The position numbers and the translations under genes are program-made. From positions 1,727,211 to 1,791,210 of the forward strand of contig JACKLJ010000001.1 in assembly GCA_024235955.1 (NCBI GenBank): a DNA stretch of 64,000 nucleotides, written 5' to 3'. The stretch comes from Burkholderiaceae bacterium. Its GTDB lineage: Bacteria; Pseudomonadota; Gammaproteobacteria; Burkholderiales; Burkholderiaceae_C. Shown piece after piece: positions 1-7,921 of the stretch (the first letter of the stretch is position 1; every line of letters begins with the position of its first letter). The notes under the pieces were generated by a model. It was not told the origin of the DNA and made no database searches. It saw only the letters and a list, made by a program, of their open reading frames with translations.

Positions 1-22
1 CAGCCGCCCCCAGGGCTCCGGG

Positions 23-433
23 TCAGTTCGCCGCCGGCGGGGCCGATCGCGCCTTGGCGCGGGCTTCCAGGTAGGTGGCGCGCGCCTCCTTGCGGCAGGC
101 GGTCTTGTCGCGGCCGGTCTTCATGGCGCATTTTTCCTTCGCCACGTCGTAGTCGGCGTTGACGTGGGCCATGCGGGCGCTCAGCCAGTTCTGCGCGGTG
201 GGCTTGCGGCGCGCCAGCAGCTCGGCCTTGGCGATCTTCTGCCTGGCCTTGGCCTCGCGCTGGCAGACCAGCTCTTCATGGCCGTGCAGGGGTTCGCAGG
301 CCTTCTGGGCCTCGTTGTACTCGACCGCGATGCGGTGGCTTTCGGCCTGCACTTCGGCGCGCGTCATGGCAAGGCAGTTGCCGGCGAGCAGGCCGGTGGC
401 GGCTAGGGCGACAAGGGTGGGCAGCAGTTTCAT
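23..433 (-). CDS. Small secreted protein with Cys pair, unknown function
   Basis: A 136-residue protein with a clear Sec signal peptide: a Lys after the first Met, a hydrophobic stretch at residues 4-22 and a likely cleavage after the Ala of CLA. The mature part is charged, mostly helical in character and rich in Ala, Lys and Arg, with Cys residues spaced as in C-x(5-9)-C pairs that could form disulfides in the periplasm. No catalytic motif is visible. It resembles in layout the secreted protein at 35533-35937 (signal peptide, Ala/Arg-rich helix, RDxC-type motif). I do not recognise a function. The start is the ATG right before the signal peptide. Confidence 0.7.
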   Translation of the reverse strand: MKLLPTLVALAATGLLAGNCLAMTRAEVQAESHRIAVEYNEAQKACEPLHGHEELVCQREAKARQKIAKAELLARRKPTAQNWLSARMAHVNADYDVAKEKCAMKTGRDKTACRKEARATYLEARAKARSAPPAAN

Positions 434-567
434 GGTGGGTTCCTGGTGGCTGGCGGCGCGTTGTCTCTGTGGCGCACCGTGCCGCGACTATAGGTGCGCC
501 GCCCGGCGGCGTCGAGTGTCCCCGGCGGTGCCATACTCCGCGCAACACCCCACCCGAGGGAGCTTCG

Positions 568-1608
568 ATGCTGGTCTTTTTCAACGACGAACAGGCGCTG
601 CACGCGCCCGTGCACGAGATCTTCCGCGGCGAGCGCGTGCCGTGCTTCGAGAACCCGAGCCGTGCCGACTTCGTGCGCACTTCGCTGCTGGCGCGCGGCC
701 ACGTGCTGCGGGCGCCGCTGGTCGACAGCGCCGCGCTGCTGCCCAAGGTGCATGCGCCGCGTTACCTGGACTTCCTGCGCACCGCGTGGGCGCGGTGGCT
801 GGCGCTGGATGCGGCCAACGCCGGCACGCAGCCGTTTCCTTCGGTCTGGCCGGTGCGCACGCTGCGCAGCGACGTCGAGCCTACCAACTTCACCGCCAGG
901 CTGGGGCTTTATTCGATGGACAACGGCTCACCGCTGTCGCCCGGCACCTGGGCGGCGGCCAAGGCCGGCGCCGACGCCGCTGCCAGCGCCGCCCAGGCCC
1001 TGCGCGCCGGCACCCGCGCCGCCTTCTGCGCCACCCGGCCGCCCGGCCACCATGCGGGGCCGGATTTCATGGGCGGCTACTGCTTCCTGAACAACGCCGC
1101 CGTGGCCGCCCAGGCGCTGCGCGACGGCGGCGCCGCGCGTGTGGCCGTGCTGGATGTGGACTACCACCACGGCAACGGCACGCAGGCCATCTTCTACGAC
1201 CGTGCCGACGTGCTGTTCGTCAGCATCCATGGCGATCCGCGCACCGAATACCCGTTCTACCTCGGCCATGCCGACGAATGCGGCGTGGGCGAGGGCGACG
1301 GCTTCAACCTCAACCTGCCGCTGGCGGCCGGCAGCGGCGTGGCCGCGTGGTTCGAGGCGCTGGAGGCCGCCTGCCAGCGCATCGCCCAGCACCAGCCGGA
1401 TGCGCTGGTGGTGTCGCTCGGGCTGGATACCTTCGCGGGCGATCCGATCAGCAGGTTCCAGCTGCAGCCGCCGGATTTCGAGCGCCTCGGCCGGCGCCTT
1501 CAGCGCCTGGGCCTGCCCACGGCCTTCATCCTGGAAGGCGGTTATGCGGCGGCGGAACTGGGCGAGAACGCCGCGCGGGTGATCGACGGTTTCGAGGCGC
1601 CGGCATGA
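568..1608 (+). CDS. Histone deacetylase family hydrolase (acetylpolyamine/acuC-like)
   Basis: A 346-residue zinc-dependent deacetylase of the arginase/deacetylase fold. Visible family signatures are the RPPGHHAG motif, with the catalytic His pair at residues 161-162, the DxDYHHGNGTQ metal-binding motif near residue 195, and a C-terminal LEGGY motif. Bacterial members remove acetyl groups from polyamines, small amides or proteins; the substrate here cannot be read from sequence. The start at the ATG at 568 is chosen because the family N-terminus begins here and a purine-rich GAGGGAG lies upstream. The stop overlaps the ATG of the next gene (ATGA), so the two are probably translated together. 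Confidence 0.88.
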   Translation: MLVFFNDEQALHAPVHEIFRGERVPCFENPSRADFVRTSLLARGHVLRAPLVDSAALLPKVHAPRYLDFLRTAWARWLALDAANAGTQPFPSVWPVRTLRSDVEPTNFTARLGLYSMDNGSPLSPGTWAAAKAGADAAASAAQALRAGTRAAFCATRPPGHHAGPDFMGGYCFLNNAAVAAQALRDGGAARVAVLDVDYHHGNGTQAIFYDRADVLFVSIHGDPRTEYPFYLGHADECGVGEGDGFNLNLPLAAGSGVAAWFEALEAACQRIAQHQPDALVVSLGLDTFAGDPISRFQLQPPDFERLGRRLQRLGLPTAFILEGGYAAAELGENAARVIDGFEAPA

Positions 1609-2732
1609 GCGCGGAGCAGGTCGATGCCGTGGTCATCGGCGCCGGCGTGGTCGGCCTGGCGGTGGCGCGCGCGCTGGCGCTGGCCGGGCGCGAGGTGCTG
1701 GTGCTGGAGGCGGCGGAAAGCTTCGGCACCGCCACCAGCGCGCGCAACAGCGAGGTGATCCACGCGGGCATCTACTACCCGCAGGGGTCGCTCAAGGCGC
1801 GGCTGTGCGTGGAGGGGAAAGAGCTTCTGTACGGCTACTGCACCGAACGCGGCATCGCGCACCGGCGCTGCGGCAAGCTGATCGTCGCCACCAGCGCGGC
1901 GCAGGTGGACGAGTTGCGTGCCATCCGCCAGCGCGCAGCTGCTAACGGCGTGGGTGACCTGCAGCTGCTCACGCAGGCCGAAGCGCTGGCGCTGGAGCCG
2001 CACCTGGCCTGCGAGGCCGCGCTGCTGTCGCCTTCCACCGGCATCGTCGACAGCCACGGCCTGATGCTCAGCCTGCTGGGCGACGTGGAAAACGCCGGCG
2101 GCATGCTGGCCGTGCATTCAGAGGTCAAAAGCCTTGCAGCCCAGGAAGGGCGGGCGCAACCAGCTATTCAATTGATAGTCGGCGAGGAGCGCACCGAGCT
2201 GCTCGCCCGCACCGTGGTCAACGCCGCCGGCCTGCAGGCACCCGCGCTGGCCGCACGCACCCAGGGGCTCGACTCCCGCCACGTGCCCAGGGCGTTCTTC
2301 GCCAAGGGCAACTACTTCACCCTGGCCGGCCGCGCCCCCTTCAGCCGGCTGATCTACCCCGTGCCCGAGCCCGGGGGCCTGGGCGTGCACCTGACGCTGG
2401 ACATGGGCGGCCAGGCCAAGTTCGGCCCCGACGTGCAGTGGGTGGCGGGCGCCGACGACTACCTGGTCGACCCGGCGCGCGGCGACGCGTTCTACGCCGA
2501 GGTGCGCAGGTACTGGCCTGCGCTCGCCGACGGCGCCCTGCAGCCCGGCTACGCCGGCATCCGCCCCAAGATCAGCGGCCCCGGCGAGCCGGCGGCCGAT
2601 TTCGTCATCCAGGGCCCGCGCGGCCATGGCGTGCCCGGTTTGGTCAACCTGTTCGGCATCGAATCGCCGGGGCTGACGAGCTGTCTGGCGGTGGCGGAAC
2701 AGGTGGTCGCCGTGGTATCGGATTGCAGGTAG
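1605..2732 (+). CDS. FAD-dependent oxidoreductase, L-2-hydroxyglutarate oxidase-like
   Basis: A 375-residue DAO-superfamily flavoprotein. The Rossmann FAD motif VVIGAGVVGLAVARAL is at residues 9-24, followed by the ARNSEVIHAGIYYP segment typical of LhgO/YgaF proteins and a C-terminal GIESPGLTSCLAVAE FAD-binding motif. LhgO oxidises L-2-hydroxyglutarate and passes electrons to the quinone pool; this is the best guess for the reaction, but related 2-hydroxyacid or glycine oxidases are possible. Residues about 173-192 are encoded by a copy of the dispersed repeat, in frame, in a region that should be a surface loop. It overlaps the deacetylase gene upstream by 4 bp. Confidence 0.85.
   Translation: MSAEQVDAVVIGAGVVGLAVARALALAGREVLVLEAAESFGTATSARNSEVIHAGIYYPQGSLKARLCVEGKELLYGYCTERGIAHRRCGKLIVATSAAQVDELRAIRQRAAANGVGDLQLLTQAEALALEPHLACEAALLSPSTGIVDSHGLMLSLLGDVENAGGMLAVHSEVKSLAAQEGRAQPAIQLIVGEERTELLARTVVNAAGLQAPALAARTQGLDSRHVPRAFFAKGNYFTLAGRAPFSRLIYPVPEPGGLGVHLTLDMGGQAKFGPDVQWVAGADDYLVDPARGDAFYAEVRRYWPALADGALQPGYAGIRPKISGPGEPAADFVIQGPRGHGVPGLVNLFGIESPGLTSCLAVAEQVVAVVSDCR
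2121..2178 (+). repeat. Dispersed repeat copy 1, inside the LhgO-like gene
   Basis: Contains the elements AAAAGCC, CAGCCCAGG, GGGCGCAACCAGCTATT and a terminal small inverted repeat (CTAT...ATAG). It is read in frame as ...AQEGRAQPAIQLI..., the same frame as the other coding copies. Confidence 0.75.
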
Positions 2733-2804
2733 CCAAAGACATCGGCAGAACCACTTCTTCTTTCATCCTAAGTCGGTTCGACGATCCCATCGGGTTGCTT
2801 CAAC

Positions 2805-3236
2805 ATGACCTTTCCCTTCAGCACCATCAACTACGCTGATCTGTCGGCGCCGCAGAAGGAGAACTTCAACTTCCAGAAGGTCTCCGCGGTTCTGGCGGAC
2901 TACGGATTCGCCACCATTCGGCTGACCGATGACTGGAACGGTGCTGACTTCCTGGCACTTCACAGGGAGGGGGGGACCCTGAAAGTCCAACTCAAGGGGC
3001 GCCTTACCGTGGCCCAGAAGTACCAAGGGAAGGATCTTTGGATTGCCGCGCCTCACGCAGGTGGCTGGTTTGTCTATCCGCACGACGAGGCGATGGGGCT
3101 CATCGAACCCGTTGCTCCGTTCCTGGAATCCAGATCCTGGCAGCAGAGTCATGTTTACCACTGGCCTGCTCCCTCCAGGGCGGTGGTGCAAGCTCTCTCC
3201 AGGTATTTCATTCGCGGGGATGCGAGCGCCGGCTAG
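2805..3236 (+). CDS. Unknown protein with PD-(D/E)XK-like nuclease core
   Basis: A 143-residue soluble protein without signal peptide or membrane segment. I do not recognise the family with certainty. Residues 35-66 show a hydrophobic strand, then GAD (Asp48), a short strand, a GG turn, and VQLKGR (Gln62-x-Lys64). This Asp...(E/Q)-x-Lys spacing is what the PD-(D/E)XK restriction-endonuclease-like fold shows. A run of hydrophobic and aromatic residues follows. It stands alone, with no methylase or recombination gene beside it. Base composition is a little lower in GC than its neighbours, which fits a recent acquisition. The nuclease-like reading is an inference from a motif only. Confidence 0.6.
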   Translation: MTFPFSTINYADLSAPQKENFNFQKVSAVLADYGFATIRLTDDWNGADFLALHREGGTLKVQLKGRLTVAQKYQGKDLWIAAPHAGGWFVYPHDEAMGLIEPVAPFLESRSWQQSHVYHWPAPSRAVVQALSRYFIRGDASAG

Positions 3237-3338
3237 GATCAGGTCGATGGTCGCCCGAGCGAACGGCTGTCGCGCGTCGCATGGTGATCAACAGTCCGGG
3301 AGGGTGAGGCAGGGTGCCCCTTTGCTTCTCGCAAGGCG

Positions 3339-3755
3339 TTGGAAATCATTGTCGAGATCGCGATCCAGATCGCGGGATGGCTGCTGCAGTTCCTGGCGGA
3401 ACTGTTGCTTCAGCTGGTTTTTGAGGCGATGGCGGGAGCGCTTGGCCATGTGCTGAAAGAGCCATTTCGCCGTCCGCGTCCTCGCCAACCCGTGGTGGCA
3501 GCGATTGGCTACTTGGTGTTTGGTGCCATGGCGGGCGGGCTCACGCTGTGGCTGGTTCCGGAACTGTTCATCAAAGCCCGGTGGCTGAGGGCTGCCAACC
3601 TGATGCTTGCACCCTTGGCAGCGGGCCTTGTGATGCAGGCGATGGGTTCGTGGCGCGCGCGGCGCGACAAACCCGTCCTGGGTTTGGAGAGTTTTGCTTA
3701 CGGATTCTGTTTTGCCTTCGGGATGGCGCTCGTGCGTTTTACCTTCGGTCGGTAA
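3339..3755 (+). CDS. Unknown integral membrane protein
   Basis: A 138-residue protein with an amphipathic N-terminal helix (about residues 1-30) and three further hydrophobic stretches near residues 50-70, 80-100 and 115-135 that look like membrane helices, with Arg/Pro-rich cytoplasmic loops between them. No catalytic residue pattern is visible. The only in-frame start covering the first hydrophobic helix is a TTG at 3339, so the start is uncertain. It is followed convergently by the exporter gene on the other strand. Function unknown. Confidence 0.5.
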   Translation: MEIIVEIAIQIAGWLLQFLAELLLQLVFEAMAGALGHVLKEPFRRPRPRQPVVAAIGYLVFGAMAGGLTLWLVPELFIKARWLRAANLMLAPLAAGLVMQAMGSWRARRDKPVLGLESFAYGFCFAFGMALVRFTFGR

Positions 3756-3772
3756 GTGCAACGGGCGCGGCC

Positions 3773-5218
3773 TCAACCGCCTGCAGCCGCCCGGATGCCG
3801 CTCCTGCGCGACAGGCTGAACAGGCCCGCCGCCACCGCGCAGGCGGCGCCCAGGCCCAGGGCCAGGGTCGGGCCGCTTTGTTGCGATGCGGTGGCCAGCA
3901 CGATGGCCAGCAGCACGGCGCCGGCGCTCTGGCCTGTGAGGCGCGCGGTGCCCAGCATGCCACCGGCGCCGCCGGCGCGGGCGGCGGGCGCCGAGGTGAC
4001 GATGGTGAAGTTGTTCGGCGTCTGGAACAACGCGAAGCCGGCGCCGCACAGCGCCAGCCGCCAGCCGATGTCGACGTGCGTGGGCGCGGTGGGCAGCAGT
4101 GCCAGCGAGGCCAGGCCGACGGCCATGACCGCCATGCCGATGGCGCTGAGCACGCCGGCGTTGTAGCGGCCGGTCAGGCGCCCGGCCACCGGGGCCGTGG
4201 CCATGGAGCCGACGGGCCAGGCCGCCATCAGCAGGCCGGTTTCCGCCGCCGAGCGGCCCTGGTTCACCAGCAGCAGGAAAGGCACGGCGATCTGGCCCAG
4301 CGCCTGTGCCGCGAACGCGGTGACGGAGGTGCACATGGACAGCGCGAACACCGGGATGCGCATCAGGTCCACCGGCAGCAGCGGCACGTCGCGCCGCAGC
4401 TGCCCGCGCACGAACACCACGCCCACCACCAGCCCGCCCAGCAGCAGGGCCACGGCCAGCGCGGCGGCGCGGGCATTGAGCGAGCCCGCGCCGGCGCGGG
4501 TGCCGAGCTGTTCGACGCCCAGGAACACCAGCGAGAACATGGCGGCGTTGAGCAGCACGTCCAGCGGGTGCAGCCGGGCCGGCGTGGGGCTGCGGTGCGG
4601 CGGCAGCGAGCGCTGGCCAAGCCACAGCAGGCCCAGGCCCAGCGGCAGGTTGATGCCGAACAGCCAGTGCCAGCTGGTGTGCGACAGGATCGCTGCCGCC
4701 AGCGTGGGGCCGGCCACCGCGGCCACCGCCACCGTGACCGAGTTCAGCGCCATGCCGCGCCCGAGCAGGTGGCGCGGGTAAGTCAGGCGCACCAGTGCCG
4801 CGTTCACGCCCATGATGCCGGCCGCGCCCATGCCCTGTACGGCGCGCCAGGCGATCAGCGCCGGCATCGAAGGCGCCAGCATGGCGCCCAGGCTGGTCAC
4901 CAGCATCGTCGCCACGCCGCACAGGTAGACACGGCGGTAGCCGAAGCGGTCGCCCAGCGCGGCGCAGGGGATCAGCGTGACCAGCACCGCGAGCTGGTAG
5001 GCGTTGACGATCCAGATGGAGCTGGCGGCGGTGGCGTGGAAGTCCGTCGCGATGCGGGGCAGCGCCAGGGTGACGATGGTGCCGTCCAGCACCGCCACCG
5101 CGATGCCCAGGAGGATGGTGACGATGGCGCGCCGGCGCTGCGGCTGCGGCAGGCCGTCGTCCGTCACGACGGGGGCCGGCTGCGGAGCCTGAGCCGGGGC
5201 TGCGGGCTCGCCGGTCAT
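3773..5218 (-). CDS. MFS drug exporter, DHA2 (EmrB/QacA) type
   Basis: A 481-residue inner-membrane transporter with about 14 hydrophobic segments, the number typical of the DHA2 proton-antiport family. The first helix carries LDGTIVTLALPRI, the motif in which the acidic residue of helix 1 (Asp) is conserved in EmrB/QacA-type pumps, and the loop motif GDRFGYRRVY (motif A) follows helix 2. Export of a drug or metabolite is inferred; the substrate is unknown. It starts inside the stop of pyrD (4-bp overlap) and so is likely to be co-transcribed with it. Confidence 0.88.
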   Translation of the reverse strand: MTGEPAAPAQAPQPAPVVTDDGLPQPQRRRAIVTILLGIAVAVLDGTIVTLALPRIATDFHATAASSIWIVNAYQLAVLVTLIPCAALGDRFGYRRVYLCGVATMLVTSLGAMLAPSMPALIAWRAVQGMGAAGIMGVNAALVRLTYPRHLLGRGMALNSVTVAVAAVAGPTLAAAILSHTSWHWLFGINLPLGLGLLWLGQRSLPPHRSPTPARLHPLDVLLNAAMFSLVFLGVEQLGTRAGAGSLNARAAALAVALLLGGLVVGVVFVRGQLRRDVPLLPVDLMRIPVFALSMCTSVTAFAAQALGQIAVPFLLLVNQGRSAAETGLLMAAWPVGSMATAPVAGRLTGRYNAGVLSAIGMAVMAVGLASLALLPTAPTHVDIGWRLALCGAGFALFQTPNNFTIVTSAPAARAGGAGGMLGTARLTGQSAGAVLLAIVLATASQQSGPTLALGLGAACAVAAGLFSLSRRSGIRAAAGG

Positions 5219-6288
5219 GCCTGGCGCGGGTGCTGGCGCAGCGCGCGGGCGGCTTCGTCCACCAGCGCCGGCCCCTTGTAGATGAGGCCGGTGTAGATCT
5301 GCACCGCGTCGGCGCCGGCCTCGATCTTGGCCAGGGCATCGGCACCGCTCAGGATGCCGCCGACGCCGATGATCGGAAAGCCCGGGCCCAGGGCCGCGCG
5401 CAGCTGGCGGATCACGCGGTTGCTGGCTTCGCGCACCGGCGCGCCGGAGAGGCCGCCGGCCTCCTGGGCGTGTGGCAGGCCCTGCACGGCGTCGCGCGAA
5501 AGCGTGGTGTTGGTGGCGATCACGCCTTCGATGCCGTGCCGGCGCAGCGCGTCGGCGATGGCCTGCACCTGCGTCTCGTCCAGATCGGGCGCGATCTTCA
5601 GGAACAGGGGCACGCGCCTGGCGTGCTGCTGCGCCAGCTCGGCCTGGCGGCCCTTGAGGGCGGCCAGCAGGGCGTCGAGCGCGGCGTCGCTCTGAAGATC
5701 GCGCAGGTTCCTGGTGTTGGGGCTGGAGATGTTCACCGTCACGTAGTCGGCCCAGGGGTACACGCCGGCCAGGCAGGTGAGGTAGTCATCGGTGGCGCGC
5801 TCGATCGGCGTGGCGGCGTTCTTGCCGATGTTCAGGCCCAGAATCATGCGTTCGCCCTTGCCTGGCAGGCGTGAAGCGCTATGAAAACGGGAGTTCTGCA
5901 CGTTGCGCACGAAGGCGTCGAGGCCGTCGTTGTTGAAGCCCATGCGGTTGATCAGCGCCTCGGCGGCGGGCAGGCGGAACATGCGCGGCCTGGGGTTGCC
6001 GGGCTGCGCCAGCGGGGTCACGGTGCCCACCTCCACGAAGCCGAAGCCCATGGCGCCCAGGCCGTCGATGGCGCGGGCGTTCTTGTCCAGCCCCGCGGCC
6101 AGGCCCACGCGGTTGGGCAGGCGCAGGCCGGCCAGCTCCAGCGGGTCGCTCACGCGGCCGTTGCACCAGGCCCATTGCAGCGGGGTGCCGGCGCCCCTGG
6201 CGAGCATGTCGATGGTGCGGTCGTGCGCGGCCTCGGGGTCGAGGCCGAAGAGCAGCGGCCGGGCCAGGCCGTAGGGGAGCAGCGCCAT
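5215..6288 (-). CDS. pyrD: Dihydroorotate dehydrogenase, quinone-linked (class 2)
   Basis: A 357-residue enzyme of pyrimidine synthesis that oxidises dihydroorotate to orotate and reduces membrane quinone. Visible are the N-terminal amphipathic segment expected of class 2 enzymes (LARPLLFGLDPEAAHD), GLAAGLDKNA for FMN and substrate binding, NISSPNT containing the catalytic Ser region, and GVGGI near the C-terminus for the FMN phosphate. The start is taken at MALLPYG, the usual family N-terminus; an 18-residue in-frame extension upstream is not homologous in character. It is divergent from rpiA with only 45 bp between the starts and leads the pyrD-MFS pair. Confidence 0.95.
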   Translation of the reverse strand: MALLPYGLARPLLFGLDPEAAHDRTIDMLARGAGTPLQWAWCNGRVSDPLELAGLRLPNRVGLAAGLDKNARAIDGLGAMGFGFVEVGTVTPLAQPGNPRPRMFRLPAAEALINRMGFNNDGLDAFVRNVQNSRFHSASRLPGKGERMILGLNIGKNAATPIERATDDYLTCLAGVYPWADYVTVNISSPNTRNLRDLQSDAALDALLAALKGRQAELAQQHARRVPLFLKIAPDLDETQVQAIADALRRHGIEGVIATNTTLSRDAVQGLPHAQEAGGLSGAPVREASNRVIRQLRAALGPGFPIIGVGGILSGADALAKIEAGADAVQIYTGLIYKGPALVDEAARALRQHPRQA

Positions 6289-6333
6289 TGGATAATTCTT
6301 CTGGATCGGAACAACAACCGGAAATTGTCGCAA

Positions 6334-7035
6334 ATGACGCAAGACGAGCTAAAGACCATGGTGGGACAGGCGGCACTGCAGTACGTGGTGCCGGGCGAGA
6401 TCGTGGGCGTGGGCACGGGCTCCACGGTGAACAAGTTCATCGCCGCGCTGGCGGGCATGAGGGACCGCATCCAGGGCGCGGTCTCCAGCTCCAACGCTTC
6501 CACCGAACTGCTGCGCGCTGCCGGCATCCCGGTGTTCGACTGCAACAACGTGGGCGAGCTGGCGGTCTACATCGACGGCGCGGACGAGATCGACGGCGCC
6601 GGCTGCATGATCAAGGGCGGTGGCGCGGCGCTCACGCGCGAGAAGATCGTGGCGGCGCAGGCGCGCCGCTTCGTCTGCATCGCCGACGAATCCAAGCGCG
6701 TGCCGGTGCTGGGGCGCTTTCCGCTGCCGGTGGAGGTGATTCCCATGGCGGCCGAGCGCATCCGCCGCCAGTTCGCCGCCGGCGTGGGCGGTACGCGCGG
6801 CGAGGCCACGCTGCGCCTCAAGGACGGCGTGCCGCTGGTCACCGACAACGGCCAGCACATCCTGGACGTGCGTGGCCTGCAGATCGCCGATCCGCTGGCC
6901 TTCGAGAGCGAGGTGAACCAGTGGCCGGGCGTGGTCACCGTGGGCGTGTTCGCGCACCAGCGCGCGCAGGTCTGCCTGCTGGGCACGGCGGCCGGCGTGG
7001 AAACGCTGAAATTTGACCCTAGAAACGGCAGTTGA
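6334..7035 (+). CDS. rpiA: Ribose-5-phosphate isomerase A
   Basis: A 233-residue enzyme of the pentose phosphate pathway interconverting ribose 5-phosphate and ribulose 5-phosphate. Family motifs are GTGSTVNKF near residue 28, DGADEID near residue 84 with the catalytic Asp residues, and KGGGAALTREK with the catalytic Glu. The length is normal. The last six or seven codons lie in the left arm of a 19-bp inverted repeat, so the C-terminal tail (FDPRNGS) looks like it was replaced by the element. Translation starts at the ATG of MTQDELK. Confidence 0.95.
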   Translation: MTQDELKTMVGQAALQYVVPGEIVGVGTGSTVNKFIAALAGMRDRIQGAVSSSNASTELLRAAGIPVFDCNNVGELAVYIDGADEIDGAGCMIKGGGAALTREKIVAAQARRFVCIADESKRVPVLGRFPLPVEVIPMAAERIRRQFAAGVGGTRGEATLRLKDGVPLVTDNGQHILDVRGLQIADPLAFESEVNQWPGVVTVGVFAHQRAQVCLLGTAAGVETLKFDPRNGS

Positions 7036-7253
7036 CCGCTTCCTTCCCCTTGGAAAGCCGCATGAACACTGGACTTTGCAGCTTCGATGATGCTCACCTG
7101 TGGGGTGGGCACGCTATGCGCCCGCCAGCACCATGCTCGACGCGCCATGCGGCGTTGCTCCTCCTTGCGGGCAGCAGCCCGCTGTGTCGTCACGCCTTGC
7201 CTGACACACCGATCACGGCACTGGCGGGCGCATCCAACTGCCGTTTCTAGGGT
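7016..7253. repeat. 238-bp element bounded by 19-bp perfect inverted repeats
   Basis: The sequence ACCCTAGAAACGGCAGTTG at 7016-7034 is found again, exactly reverse-complemented, at 7235-7253. The 200 bp between the arms contain no convincing gene; a 62-codon frame is present but has no ribosome-binding site or known motif. No target duplication flanks the arms. The left arm covers the rpiA stop and the right arm covers the likely GTG start of the next gene. It could be a MITE-like insertion or a long hairpin RNA or terminator. Confidence 0.75.
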
Positions 7254-7827
7254 GACTGAGCCCCTGCCCGCCGGCGGCCTGGACGAGCGCCGGCTGCTCG
7301 CGCTGGCGCTGCGGGCCATGTTGGCCGTGGCGGTGCTGGCCGCGCTGGTGGTCTTGTGGCGCTTTGCCTGGGGCCCACCGCGGCAGGACGCCGCGCCGAG
7401 CTTACGGGTGGCCCGGCTGCCGCCCGCGAGCTTTCTCTGGGCCGAAGCGCCTACCGACGTCCGCTACCTGCCGGCCGGCATCCGCCCCACCGAGGCGGCG
7501 CGGCTCAGGCTGCTGGTGCTGCGCGACCAGCAAGGCCGTGTGCGCGCCTTCTACCTGCCGGCCGACAGCGATGGCCGCGCGACGGTGCCGGCCGGCCCGC
7601 ACTGGGCGAGCCCGGGGCTGGCCTGCGCGGATTTCGCGCCGGATTTCAGCACCCACGACATTGCCTGCCGCCAGACGGCGCCCGGCTTTCCGTTCGCGGC
7701 GCGGCACCGCTGGTCGCTCGACGGCCGCAACCTCACGGGCGCGGCAGCCGACCTGCAGCCGGCGCCGGGGCGCGAGGTGAACGGGGACTTCGTGCTGGCA
7801 CCCGTCCAGCGGCCGGATTTGCAATGA
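7252..7827 (+). CDS. Unknown protein with one N-terminal membrane anchor
   Basis: A 191-residue protein starting with a short cytoplasmic tail (VTEPLPAGGLDERR), one membrane helix at about residues 20-40, and a periplasmic domain rich in Pro and Arg. Two Cys residues lie in LACADF and IACRQ, 14 residues apart, and could form a disulfide or a metal site; the CxH pairs of a true Rieske centre are absent. The GTG start is chosen because upstream in-frame sequence is the inverted-repeat element and does not look like protein. It ends in a dispersed repeat. Function not recognised. Confidence 0.6.
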   Translation: MTEPLPAGGLDERRLLALALRAMLAVAVLAALVVLWRFAWGPPRQDAAPSLRVARLPPASFLWAEAPTDVRYLPAGIRPTEAARLRLLVLRDQQGRVRAFYLPADSDGRATVPAGPHWASPGLACADFAPDFSTHDIACRQTAPGFPFAARHRWSLDGRNLTGAAADLQPAPGREVNGDFVLAPVQRPDLQ

Positions 7828-7880
7828 AATCGGCCTCTGGCCCTTGCGTGGCGGGCGCAGGAAGCTATGAAATAAGCAGC
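7824..7880 (+). repeat. Dispersed repeat copy 2
   Basis: Intergenic copy with ATGAAATCGGCCTCTGGCCC, then GCGTGGCGGGCGCAGGAAGC, then TATGAAATAAGCAGCA. It starts at the stop of the upstream gene, between two genes that converge. Confidence 0.8.
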
Positions 7881-7921
7881 AACCGCGGACCGGTGGAGCA
7901 CCGGCCGGCGGGGTGGCAGGC

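Noticed and set aside
159..1604. An 857-codon plus-strand frame that starts far upstream and joins the LhgO-like gene
   Set aside because: The upstream 480 codons are Arg/Ala-rich antisense or off-frame translation of the small secreted protein gene and of the deacetylase gene; the real gene starts at 1605 with the FAD motif.
7035..7250. A 62-72 codon gene inside the inverted-repeat element
   Set aside because: No ribosome site, no motif, and it ends inside the right arm; treated as non-coding.
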